A DNA stretch of 64,000 nt, from positions 198,361-262,360 of the forward strand of contig NZ_HE978511.1 in NCBI RefSeq assembly GCF_000311725.1, in the 5' to 3' direction. The position numbers and the translations under genes were made by a program. This DNA is from Robertmurraya massiliosenegalensis JC6. Its GTDB lineage: Bacteria > Bacillota > Bacilli > Bacillales > Cytobacillaceae. Shown in pieces: positions 54,712-63,177 of this stretch (its first letter is position 1; the number at the start of each line of letters is the position of its first letter). Under the pieces are notes generated by a model. That model made no database searches and had not been told where the DNA came from. It saw nothing but the letters and a program-made list of their open reading frames with translations.

Positions 54712-56376
54712 TTAGTTCACATCTTCTGGACGAATAGCGCGAGGAATTGCTTTGATTTCTTCCCATCTAGCATCACTCATGCGATAACCGGTACCAGGTC
54801 CTTGATAATCGTTCAAATCATTGACAGCACTGACGATTTTCCAATCTTTATCGATAATGGCAGAGGTGTGTAGATAATCTCCAGAAACACGTTGTTTTAA
54901 CATGCTAAGAACGCTCTGTGCAACATCCTCAAATCCGCCCTTACTCAATGCTTTAACAATGTCAATTCCTGTAATTCCACGTTTCATCATGTCATCAGCC
55001 GCTCTTAAATCTTCTACCACATTACGGTCAGGCATGTCCTTACTTCCATGAGCATATGTAGCAGCTTCTACTTCTTCATCCGTAATCGCAGGTAGTCCTA
55101 ATCCATCAAATACCATTTGGATAGCTCTTGCCGCTTTATTCCTGATCGCCACTACTTCATCTTCCGAAACTGGGCGAAGTCCACCATCTACCTTCAAATC
55201 ACGTTGTAATACGTTATAATCATCAAAGTCCTCAGCATCAAAGTTTGATCCGGCAAACATATTATCGTAGTTAGGAGTTGCACTGTATCCTGAGAAAATA
55301 AAGTCAGTACCTGGAAGCATTTGCATTAAAGTTCTAGCCGTTCTTCTAATATCAGAATGGGAGAAGGTTTGGTCATTCCCTGAAGCCACCTCCATATCCA
55401 TCATCGTTGTAAATAAATTCTCTGCAAGGACAGCGCGAATACCAGATGGAACCCCACCAGGAACACCGATACAACTAATGGAACCATTTTGTAGCCCTTG
55501 AGATCCGGCACCTTTTGTAACAAAAATACAGCGGGCTTCAAGATATAGCATTGATTTTCCTTCAGCGTAGCCCATTTGAACTTCTGAACCAGTTCCAGAA
55601 GTGAAACGCATCTTCAATCCACGGGAAGCGTATGCAGATGCAAGGAATGCTTTGGAGAATGGCGTATCATCTCCATCTACGAACACAGGCTCAGTTCCGT
55701 ATACAGATACCGTTTCTGCATAACAAGTAAGGCCTCTCATTCCCATTTCTAATTCTGTCGCTTCTTCCACTGAACATTGTGTTAATATTCCGCCACGTCC
55801 TGTTTGTGCTCCTACTAACAGACCAAGAGCATTAAAAGGGGCATAACGAACAATTCCTACCGTTGTTTCTTGCTCATCGAAACCACGCAATGCAGCTTCT
55901 GCTGCATCTGCTGCGATTTGAACAGGATTATCCTTTAAGTTCGTTACATGACATTGATTAGAAGGTGTTTTTCTTGCTCTCATTTTTTGTAGGGCCATCA
56001 TTAGCTCTACAACATTCATGTCTTTGACAACATCGCACAGTTTCGCTGGTGTCATTGCAGTGCTAAGTGGGATAATTTTTTTTCTTGGCACGTTAATATC
56101 AACTAGCATTCTGGCAAACTCGTTTGAATCAATAGACATCGCCTCTTCAGCATTTTCTAAATTAATGGCGTAATCGGCGATAAATGTATCAATAAAGTCA
56201 AATTCTTCTCGCTTTTTACCGTCTAGTTCGACAACTTTACCATTTTCAATTTTTATACTAGGCTTCGGGTCATTTGGACCGCTCATCGCCATAAGTCCCA
56301 CTTCAGGCCATTCAGCTACGAAGCCATCCTGGTTTACTGGGCGCTCAGACAATACTTGAAAACGTTTCGATTTCAT
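54712..56376 (-). CDS. pduC: Propanediol dehydratase large subunit PduC
   Basis: A 554-residue alpha subunit, the normal length for B12-dependent diol/glycerol dehydratases. Recognisable segments include AEWPEVGLMAMSGPNDPKPS near the start, TPSNQCHVTNLKDNPVQIAADAAEAA, ETTVGIVRYAPFNALGLLVGAQTGRGG and SGTGSEVQMGYAEGKSMLYLEARCIF. It removes water from 1,2-propanediol (or glycerol) through adenosylcobalamin radicals. Which substrate dominates cannot be told from sequence, though the BMC context favours 1,2-propanediol. Confidence 0.96.
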   Translation of the reverse strand: MKSKRFQVLSERPVNQDGFVAEWPEVGLMAMSGPNDPKPSIKIENGKVVELDGKKREEFDFIDTFIADYAINLENAEEAMSIDSNEFARMLVDINVPRKKIIPLSTAMTPAKLCDVVKDMNVVELMMALQKMRARKTPSNQCHVTNLKDNPVQIAADAAEAALRGFDEQETTVGIVRYAPFNALGLLVGAQTGRGGILTQCSVEEATELEMGMRGLTCYAETVSVYGTEPVFVDGDDTPFSKAFLASAYASRGLKMRFTSGTGSEVQMGYAEGKSMLYLEARCIFVTKGAGSQGLQNGSISCIGVPGGVPSGIRAVLAENLFTTMMDMEVASGNDQTFSHSDIRRTARTLMQMLPGTDFIFSGYSATPNYDNMFAGSNFDAEDFDDYNVLQRDLKVDGGLRPVSEDEVVAIRNKAARAIQMVFDGLGLPAITDEEVEAATYAHGSKDMPDRNVVEDLRAADDMMKRGITGIDIVKALSKGGFEDVAQSVLSMLKQRVSGDYLHTSAIIDKDWKIVSAVNDLNDYQGPGTGYRMSDARWEEIKAIPRAIRPEDVN

Positions 56377-56393
56377 TGATTACCCTCCTCAGG

Positions 56394-57170
56394 TTAGATG
56401 TAAGGAACTGTATCTGATACAGGTTCGCTTCCGAGAGTTCCTAACAATTTTTTCCCTACTTCTCTAGCCGCGATTAATGCTTGGCGAACAGCACCAGAAT
56501 CACCGCTGAATGTTAAAATCACTTCATTTGAAAAACTTGTTCCTTGAGCAGGCGAACTATAGCCGATTACATCAACATTTGCTGCTTTAACAGCAGTATC
56601 TGCAAGTACGACACCGATAGCTGCCGGTGCACCAACAAGTAAACCGAATGATTTACCCACTTCTGCATTAAACGCTTTCTCACAAGCGTAGCTTGCACGG
56701 GCTGTATATTGGAATTCGAGATGACCTGCTTCATTGCCATATACATCACCGAAAGTACGCTCTAGCTCTTTAAGTGCTACTTCAACCGCACGACGTGCAT
56801 CTGCAACATCTTCAGCACCGAAGATGATTAAAGAACCATGCCCTGCACCGCCTTTTGTATCACGCGCAAGCTCAACCGTTAAAATCTCTGTATTAGTAGC
56901 TTTTACGGCTTCATCCGCTGCCATAATTTGCGGACCTGCACCTGTACGAGCACCAATAATCCCAATTGAGCGGTATTTCTTATCAAGCTTCATTGCTTCA
57001 TGAACACTTGAATCTACATTGGCTATGACAAGACCAATCGTATCTCCACGGCCAACACCAACAAACTCTGTTAATCCACAAAACTCTTTTTTAGGTGTCT
57101 TTACTTCCTTTGGAGCTTCAACCTTCTTCATAACTTCTTCCATAATTTTTTCGATCATTTGTTCTTTCAT
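56394..57170 (-). CDS. pduB: BMC tandem-domain shell protein PduB
   Basis: 258 residues; two circularly permuted BMC domains (CGLTEFVGVGRGDTIGLVIANVD and SYACEKAFNAEVGKSFGLLVGAPAAIGVVLADTAVKAANV). It forms trimers. The N-terminal MKEQMIEKIMEEVMKKVEAPK is amphipathic, like the segment of PduB reported to link shell and core. SD GGAGGTG precedes the ATG. Confidence 0.95.
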   Translation of the reverse strand: MKEQMIEKIMEEVMKKVEAPKEVKTPKKEFCGLTEFVGVGRGDTIGLVIANVDSSVHEAMKLDKKYRSIGIIGARTGAGPQIMAADEAVKATNTEILTVELARDTKGGAGHGSLIIFGAEDVADARRAVEVALKELERTFGDVYGNEAGHLEFQYTARASYACEKAFNAEVGKSFGLLVGAPAAIGVVLADTAVKAANVDVIGYSSPAQGTSFSNEVILTFSGDSGAVRQALIAAREVGKKLLGTLGSEPVSDTVPYI

Positions 57171-57190
57171 TTATTAACACCTCCAAAAAA

Positions 57191-57475
57191 TTATTGTTGC
57201 TCTAATTTTGGTAAGATTCCTTCTACTTCAGCATGTGGTCTAGGAATTACATGAATGGATACGACTTCTCCGACTTTTTCAGCAGCAGCTGCTCCAGCGT
57301 CTGTAGCCGCTTTCACAGCACCCACATCACCGCGAACCATTACAGTAATTAATCCAGAACCGATTTTTTGGTAACCGATTAAGGTAACATTCGCCGCTTT
57401 AACCATGGCATCAGCTGCTTCAATTGCACCAATTAAACCTTTTGTTTCTACCATACCTAGTGCTTCTTTAATCAT
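57191..57475 (-). CDS. pduA: BMC shell hexamer protein PduA
   Basis: A 94-residue single-BMC protein: [20 protein letters not shown] and [39 protein letters not shown]. It is the first gene of the operon and nearly identical to the PduJ-like protein. SD AGGAGG lies before the ATG. Confidence 0.95.
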   Translation of the reverse strand: MIKEALGMVETKGLIGAIEAADAMVKAANVTLIGYQKIGSGLITVMVRGDVGAVKAATDAGAAAAEKVGEVVSIHVIPRPHAEVEGILPKLEQQ

Positions 57476-58159
57476 TCTAAATTCCTCCTCTAAAAGTGAT
57501 TTGAGCAGATCGCAAAAAAATGATTCTCCACTACTACTCTCCTAACAAGCCTTACAAGAATTATGATAGAGTTTTTTAATCGTGACTGCTCAATACTATA
57601 TTGGCTAATACGGATAAAGATTTGGCTCGATGATGACTAGGAACCTATCTTTTTTTGTCTAGCAAAAGATAATTTTTTGTTCTTAAATGGGAATTTTTTC
57701 GAATGCTCTATCCTTCTTTTTAAATGAAGTAAAAAAACGAGGCTGGGTCAAAATGTCGGTGGTAACGACTTTTTGATTCTAGTTTGGAGTGGATAAATTC
57801 TCTCGCGGTTGGCGTATCGGTAAGAAAAAATAACAGGAAAATTTCCGCTTAATGAGCAAGCATCATGAAAAAGAGCCGACATAACAGGAAAAATTCCTAC
57901 TATTCCCTGAAAAAATACCAAAATAAACGATTTTGCCCTCCATAAGCGGAAAATCTTCCGTTATTTCCCCTAAAAGGGACGTCGTTGCGGAGATAACAGG
58001 AAAATTTCCGCTTAAGGGTAAGAGATGGTTGGAGCAACATAGGGTTTTCTAGTAGAAATTTAGACAAAGCGGAAATCGCTTGAATTCTTGAAAACGAAAA
58101 ATTAACGTTTTTGTACGAGGAAAATCGAAGGTAGAAAACGAAATAGGGCATGCGTTAAT
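57476..58159. promoter_or_regulatory. Intergenic region upstream of the pdu operon
   Basis: About 680 bases without a gene. Near pduA an inverted pair TTGAGCAG (57501-57508) and CTGCTCAA (57586-57593) flanks a weak minus-strand promoter (TTGAGC, 19 bases, TATCAT at 57563-57568), possibly activated by the adjacent response regulator. No cobalamin riboswitch was recognised. Further upstream is a block of short palindromic repeats (57830-58015) and a GAGGCTGGGTCAAAA motif seen in many Firmicute repeats. Confidence 0.4.
57830..58015. repeat. Cluster of short palindrome-like repeats
   Basis: Four related copies of ATAACAGGAAAATTTCCGCT-type sequence: 57830-57852 and 57993-58015 almost identical, 57881-57903 diverged, and 57943-57964 in inverted orientation (TAAGCGGAAAATCTTCCG). 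A weaker half-copy lies near 58066. The same core occurs at 18618-18680. Spacing is irregular and the units are short, so this is not a CRISPR. Confidence 0.7.
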
Positions 58160-58206
58160 AAAAAATAAAGAAAGGTGAATTTGAGTACCCTCAGGATTCA
58201 CCTTTC
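58160..58206 (-). terminator. Terminator of the sensor-regulator operon
   Basis: GAAAGGTGAAT (58170-58180) pairs with ATTCACCTTTC (58196-58206), with inner TGAG/CTCA pairs. A U-rich tail follows on the minus strand. It separates the two-component genes from the pdu operon. Confidence 0.88.
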
Positions 58207-58236
58207 TCATGGTTTGAAGCTAGTTAGAGTGAATTT

Positions 58237-59316
58237 CTATATAAACCAATTCCCATTTAAAATGGTGGTATGCCTTTTCATTGAATCTGTTTTTTGTTCA
58301 AGTTCAACTACTTTCTTTCGATATTCTGATGGGGTCAAACCAACCTCTTTTTTAAAGACTTTACTAAAATAATTGGGCTCTTGATAATTTAACTCCATGG
58401 CGATGTTTATCACTGGCAAATCCGTTGTTTCAAGAAGTTCTTTTGCTTTATCCATCTTTCGTTTCGAGACGTAATTAACAAAGTTGATATCTAATTCTTT
58501 TTTGAATAATTTACTTAAATAATAGGGACTTAAATGAACATGTTCAGCGGCAGCTTCTAATGTAATCCCTTTTTGATAATTTTTTTCAATGTATTTGAGA
58601 ACCGATTGGATTGCTTTTATTTCTTGATCGCTTTTAGAGTTTCTTATTGTTGCGAAAATGTCCTCGACTAGACGAATAAACTTCTTTTCGAAACCATTCA
58701 TGTCCATCTCTGTATACATATCCCACTCTAATTTATATGAAAGAAATAATCCATTTTGATGGCAGATAGAATCCAACGCCTTCATGATCGACTTAGCCAT
58801 TACATGGATTTTGTCATGATCATTTTCATATATGGAAAACAATTGCGCAGAAAGGGTTTTCGCCATTTTCATCGAATTGTTATAATCTTCTTTAGCTACA
58901 TAAGCAAGAAAGCGTTCAATGGTTTGATCAAGATTAATAGACTGGGAATGGTCTTCAGACAAGTACATATTTACAAGATGTAAGATATCTTTTTGCTTAT
59001 ATGGTTTTAGCAAATAAGAATCTGCCCCCATTTCTAGCGCTTTAAAAACAAAATCATAGGAACCATAATCTGTTAATAAAATAATGCGATTTTTTGGATT
59101 CCTTCGTTTCATATATTTTATTAAAAAGATCACATCCTCTCCTGGGATGTTGATATCCAGGAAGGTCATATGCCAATTGCTTTTTTCAATTAATCTTTTC
59201 GCCATTTTTCCAGAAGTTGCTTCTCCAACTACGGCCGTATTTTCTATTTGCTCAAAAATAACTTTAAGTGCCTCCATGGAGATAATCTCATCATCAATTA
59301 ATAGAATATTATACAT
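58237..59316 (-). CDS. Response regulator with AraC-type DNA-binding domain (YesN family)
   Basis: 359 residues from ATG 59316, overlapping the kinase's stop by 8 bases; the longer frame to 59406 is inside the kinase gene. The receiver domain is intact: IDDE (8-10), Asp54 in MTFLDINIPG, Thr82 and Lys104 in YLLKPYK. The C-terminal AraC HTH pair is GITLEAAAEHVHLSPYYLSK and IAMELNYQEPNYFSKVFKKE. It is the likely activator of the pdu operon, taking the role PocR has in Salmonella. Confidence 0.92.
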   Translation of the reverse strand: MYNILLIDDEIISMEALKVIFEQIENTAVVGEATSGKMAKRLIEKSNWHMTFLDINIPGEDVIFLIKYMKRRNPKNRIILLTDYGSYDFVFKALEMGADSYLLKPYKQKDILHLVNMYLSEDHSQSINLDQTIERFLAYVAKEDYNNSMKMAKTLSAQLFSIYENDHDKIHVMAKSIMKALDSICHQNGLFLSYKLEWDMYTEMDMNGFEKKFIRLVEDIFATIRNSKSDQEIKAIQSVLKYIEKNYQKGITLEAAAEHVHLSPYYLSKLFKKELDINFVNYVSKRKMDKAKELLETTDLPVINIAMELNYQEPNYFSKVFKKEVGLTPSEYRKKVVELEQKTDSMKRHTTILNGNWFI

Positions 59317-60547
59317 AGGAGATTCCCCCGCTAGAAGCCCTTGGTATTCTGAACCTAACGGTTGTTCCACCACTTCTGTTTTGGGCGATTTGTAATTGAA
59401 ATTCACTGCCGTATAGTAATTTTAAGCTGTAGTTTACATGACTAAATCCGATCCCCTTGAATTGATTGTCTTTATCAGACATCACTGCCTTGCTCGTGAG
59501 TCTATTTATTTTTTCTAATGGCATTCCTACCCCATCATCAATCACTTCAAAAACATAATCTTCATCTTGAGCAAATCCTCGAACGATGATTGTTCCATTT
59601 CCTTCTTTCGGTTCTAGTCCATGAATAATCGCATTATCTAAGAGGGAGACCATAATCATCGGAGGAATCTGAATTGTTCTTAAGTCTTTAGGGATATCAA
59701 TCGTAACTTGCATACGTTCCCCAAATCGTATTTTTTGTAGTTTCAAGTAGAGATTGATATAAGAAAGTTCATCCTCTAGTGTCACTAAACTATCGGAACT
59801 CGTGATCAAGTATTTCATCATATCTGAAAAGGTTAAGATGACCTCTTGTGTTTTTGGCGCCTTTTCAATAATGGAAAAACACGACATTGTATTGATAACG
59901 TTAAATAGAAAATTAGGGTTAACCAATAGACGAAAGAACTGATTTTGCTTAGTAAGAAGGGATTTCTCGAGTTCTGCTTGCGCTTTCATTTGATCTAATA
60001 GCTGTTGGTCTTTCGCTCTTAATTCCTCTTGAATATATTGACTAAAATCTTTTTCTACCATGCTATTAATAACATGAAACATCATGTCTGCTACCGCAGA
60101 AATTTTCTCATGCGACATTACTGGAATCTTCTCTAATTCCGCTAGTATATCTTGATTCTCTCGCCAATCAAAAGATTCAGCTGTAATGTACTCAAGATTT
60201 TTATCTTCTTCATCACTCGCCTTAACTTGCCCTACGAGCATAGAGCCAATTAATCTCCCTTTTATTAATATCGGGACGGCAAAATCAATCAAACCTGTAT
60301 GACAACGATAAATGAAGACACCTTCTCTTCTTGATGCTTCCAATCCTCCAAAGGCATCACATTTAAGACAAGTATCGTAAAGTTTAGGACTCTGACGGAT
60401 TTTTTCACAGAATGATGAAAAGTTACTATACTTTGTGATCGGATTTCCGCGGAAATCCACTGTGATAGCAGCAAATCCAGTGGCTTTAGTAAATGAATCC
60501 TGTACTTTTTGAAGTACATCTAAATCAATGATATCCTGTACATTCAT
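59309..60547 (-). CDS. PocR-domain sensor kinase of YesM/LytS type, phospho-His site changed to Asn
   Basis: 412 residues, no membrane helix. Residues 5-165 form a PocR sensory domain (DLDVLQKVQDSFTKATGFAA, LYDTCLKCDAFGG with Cys60 and Cys63, YRCHTGLIDFAVPI). A coiled coil (170-205) leads to the His_kinase domain. The canonical NPHFLFN is NPNFLFN here: Asn212 replaces the phosphorylated His. The N box LLDNAIIHGLEP, G1 IDDGVGMP and G2 GIGFSHVNYSL are kept, so ATP may still bind. It is co-transcribed with the regulator and probably senses 1,2-propanediol. Confidence 0.9.
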   Translation of the reverse strand: MNVQDIIDLDVLQKVQDSFTKATGFAAITVDFRGNPITKYSNFSSFCEKIRQSPKLYDTCLKCDAFGGLEASRREGVFIYRCHTGLIDFAVPILIKGRLIGSMLVGQVKASDEEDKNLEYITAESFDWRENQDILAELEKIPVMSHEKISAVADMMFHVINSMVEKDFSQYIQEELRAKDQQLLDQMKAQAELEKSLLTKQNQFFRLLVNPNFLFNVINTMSCFSIIEKAPKTQEVILTFSDMMKYLITSSDSLVTLEDELSYINLYLKLQKIRFGERMQVTIDIPKDLRTIQIPPMIMVSLLDNAIIHGLEPKEGNGTIIVRGFAQDEDYVFEVIDDGVGMPLEKINRLTSKAVMSDKDNQFKGIGFSHVNYSLKLLYGSEFQLQIAQNRSGGTTVRFRIPRASSGGISYV

Positions 60548-60619
60548 AGAATCATCTCACTCCATTTATAATCGTCAAGTGGACTAATTTCAATTTCTCT
60601 GACATTCGTAAGATATCCG

Positions 60620-60658
60620 CTTAAAAGACCAAGCCAATAAAAATCTTGGTCTTTTAAG
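60620..60658 (-). terminator. ackA terminator
   Basis: CTTAAAAGACCAAG (60620-60633) pairs with CTTGGTCTTTTAAG (60645-60658), a 14-bp stem just after ackA. The A/T-rich half of the stem gives little free U tract. Confidence 0.85.
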
Positions 60659-60680
60659 CAATGTGTATTCTATTTGCTGC

Positions 60681-61886
60681 TTAACTCTTAAGCAAAGATT
60701 CTTCGCAAATCTCGAAAACATCCCTAGCAATCATTAGTTCTTCATTAGTGGGAATTTTCAATACTTTAACAAGAGAATGAGGGTAGCTAATGTACATTTC
60801 CTCTTCTTTAATCTTATTTAAATCCGGGTCCCAATAAATCCCCATAAATTCCAAACCCTTTAATACTTTCGCTCGAATCGTAGGACTGTTCTCACCGATG
60901 CCAGCCGTAAATATGACAGCATCAACTCCATTCATTCTTGCCGCATAGGAACCAATATATTGATGAATCCGACTAGCAAAAATATCAAGCGCCAGCTCCG
61001 CACGATGGTCTCCTTGCTCTGCTCTAGCTTCTATATCTCGTAGATCACTTGAAAACCCAGATAATCCTAATAGACCACTCTCCTTATTTAATATAGATAA
61101 TACTTCATCAACACTTTTACCGGTTTTCATCATAATAAATGGGATAATCGCTGGATCAATCGTTCCAGATCGAGTTCCCATGACAACGCCTTCTAGTGGT
61201 GTGAATCCCATTGAGGTATCAATTGATTTTCCATTTTCAATTGCAGCAATACTTGCACCATTTCCTAAATGACAGGAAATCAGTCGCAGACTATTCATTG
61301 GTCTTCCTAATATTTCTGCTGCTCTCTCTGAAACAAATTTATGAGATGTACCATGGAATCCATATTTGCGGATCCCATACTTCTCATAGTATTCGTACGG
61401 GAGCGCATACAAATAAGTGCTTTCAGGCATTGTTTGGTGAAAAGCAGTATCAAATACCATGACAGAAGGGATATCTCCCATAACCTGTTGGAATGCTTTT
61501 ATGCCTAAAATATTGGCTGGGTTATGTAATGGCGCTAACTCAGTCAGTGGTTCTAATTTGCTCAATTCCTCACATGTCACAAGAGTCGATTCCGTAAACA
61601 CTTCACCACCATGTGCCACTCGATGTCCCACTCCATCTATTTCGCTAAAGGAACTTATGATTTGATAGTGAATGAATTGTTCTAATAAAATCTTAACCGC
61701 TATCTCGTGATTACTGATTTCTAGAATCTCTTTTTTCATTTGACCATCTACGAGGATAGAAAAAGTTGATTCATTTAAACCAATTCGTTCCACAATTCCT
61801 TTTGTAATAACTGTTTCAGCAGGCATTTCAATTAATTGAAATTTTAAAGACGAACTCCCCGCATTAATTGCCATAATCTTTGACAT
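60681..61886 (-). CDS. ackA: Acetate/propionate kinase
   Basis: 401 residues from ATG 61886 (GAGGAG upstream); the frame to 61907 is not supported. ASKHA-fold motifs [65 protein letters not shown] and [10 protein letters not shown] are all present. In this position it most likely serves as PduW, turning propionyl- or acetyl-phosphate from PduL into ATP. A separate housekeeping ackA may exist elsewhere. Confidence 0.95.
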   Translation of the reverse strand: MSKIMAINAGSSSLKFQLIEMPAETVITKGIVERIGLNESTFSILVDGQMKKEILEISNHEIAVKILLEQFIHYQIISSFSEIDGVGHRVAHGGEVFTESTLVTCEELSKLEPLTELAPLHNPANILGIKAFQQVMGDIPSVMVFDTAFHQTMPESTYLYALPYEYYEKYGIRKYGFHGTSHKFVSERAAEILGRPMNSLRLISCHLGNGASIAAIENGKSIDTSMGFTPLEGVVMGTRSGTIDPAIIPFIMMKTGKSVDEVLSILNKESGLLGLSGFSSDLRDIEARAEQGDHRAELALDIFASRIHQYIGSYAARMNGVDAVIFTAGIGENSPTIRAKVLKGLEFMGIYWDPDLNKIKEEEMYISYPHSLVKVLKIPTNEELMIARDVFEICEESLLKS

Positions 61887-62019
61887 ACACCTATCTCCTC
61901 TATCCATTTTATTTCATGTATTAAGCAATCAGAAATGGCTATTTTAATAAATAACCAAATGATTGAAGGCTGTTAGGAATGACAATCACACTTCATGCTT
62001 TTTTGGAGGAGAAAATAGT

Positions 62020-62094
62020 ATGCTTCAACTTAATGATACACGTACTCTTAATTTCAAACGCATCCATATTGTTACTAAAATTCGAACTTTGTAA
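62020..62094 (+). CDS. Possible 24-residue ORF with strong ribosome binding site
   Basis: ATG 62020 is preceded by GGAGGAG (62005-62011) with an 8-base gap. The frame MLQLNDTRTLNFKRIHIVTK plus IRTL then stops. The peptide is basic and not membrane-like. No clear promoter or function is seen; it may be a real small protein or chance. The rest of 61887-62199 (312 bases) holds only this and the terminator below. Confidence 0.3.
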   Translation: MLQLNDTRTLNFKRIHIVTKIRTL

Positions 62095-62126
62095 GTATTT
62101 ACTTATCTTAAAATGCTTAATTAGAT

Positions 62127-62177
62127 GAAAAAAAGCTGGATGAGCAATGTAGCTTAAGAACTGCTCTTCCAGCTTTT
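62127..62177 (-). terminator. Terminator of the esterase gene
   Basis: AAAAGCTGGA (62131-62140) pairs with TCCAGCTTTT (62168-62177), with an inner GAGCA/TGCTC pairing. U-rich sequence follows on the minus strand. Confidence 0.8.
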
Positions 62178-62199
62178 ATTTAACGACTCATTTCAGCTT

Positions 62200-63144
62200 T
62201 TATGCGGAGGCGATACTGCCTTGGAACGCTTGTTTTAATGCATCCGCTGCTTGTTCTATGGACTTTTTACCTTGAGTTAATGTAGCCGGCATCCAGAAGA
62301 ACCCATGGATCATCCCGTCATAACGGGTTGCTTCCACTTGAACACCCGCTTCTTGCAACCTTTTAGCATATGCCTCCCCCTCGTCACGAAGTGGATCAAA
62401 TTCTCCTGTTAAAACAAGGGCAGGAGGCAATCCACTCAGATCACTTGCTAATAACGGGGACGCATACGGATTTTGGCCATCCTCTTCATTGTTTAAATAG
62501 TGATTCCAGAACCAAATCATACTATCTTTTGTTAATAAATAACCATCTGCATTTTCTGTATAAGATTCTGTTGCATATGAATGGTTTGTCACAGGGTATA
62601 TCAACATTTGATAGGCCAGGGAAATTTCTCCTTTATCTCTGGCCATCAATGCTACTACTGCGGCCAAATTTCCTCCGGCACTATCGCCACCGACAGCAAC
62701 TCGATTTGCGTCTACATTTATAGAATCAGCATGGTCAACTACCCATTTCACTGCTGCATAGGAATCTTCTGCTGCAGCTGGAAATTTATGTTCCGGTGCA
62801 AGTCGATAATCAACGGATACCACGACACAGTTTGCTCGGTTTGCGAGCATTCGACAAGGTACATCAACTGTATCTAAATTTCCAATTACCCATCCACCAC
62901 CGTGGTAGTATACTAATGCTGGAAATGGACCTTCTCCTTCTGGAACATAAATTCGGACTGGGATTTCCCCTAATGGACCAGGGAGCTTTTTATTCTCAAC
63001 TTGCGCTACTTCTTCTGGTTCACCGGCTAATGCGCTAAAATCAGTCGTTGCTCACGCTTCTTCAGGTGTTTGCGTATGCATCGGTGCGCCACCCATTGCT
63101 TCCATTTGCTCTAATAAGAATTTCGCTTGCGGATCTAATGCCAT
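62200..63144 (-). pseudogene. HSL-family alpha/beta hydrolase (esterase/lipase) with in-frame TGA
   Basis: From ATG 63144 (GGAGG 8 bases upstream) the frame reads MALDPQAKFLLEQMEAMGGA and PEEA, then TGA at 63052-63054 (codon 31), then continues ATTDFSALAGEPEE without a stop to 62200, 314 codons in all. The body is a complete family IV esterase: HGGGWVIG oxyanion motif, catalytic Ser in GGDSAGGNLAAV, Asp in EFDPLRDEG and His in DGMIHGFFW. Homologues usually have PEEAR here, so CGA to TGA is a simple C-to-T change. A product could start only inside the gene. Recent nonsense mutation or sequencing error. Confidence 0.85.
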
Positions 63145-63177
63145 ATTTACTTCCTCCTCAAATTTTTAAAAATGAAT

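Noticed and set aside
57476..57830. Cobalamin riboswitch before pduA
   Set aside because: I looked for the B12-box GCCACTG-type core and the paired helices and did not find them on either strand.
57830..58090. CRISPR array
   Set aside because: Units are short, diverged, in both orientations and unevenly spaced; there are no cas genes.
63052..63054. Selenocysteine codon in the esterase
   Set aside because: The position is near the N-terminus, away from the catalytic Ser-Asp-His, and homologues have Arg, so a CGA to TGA change is simpler.
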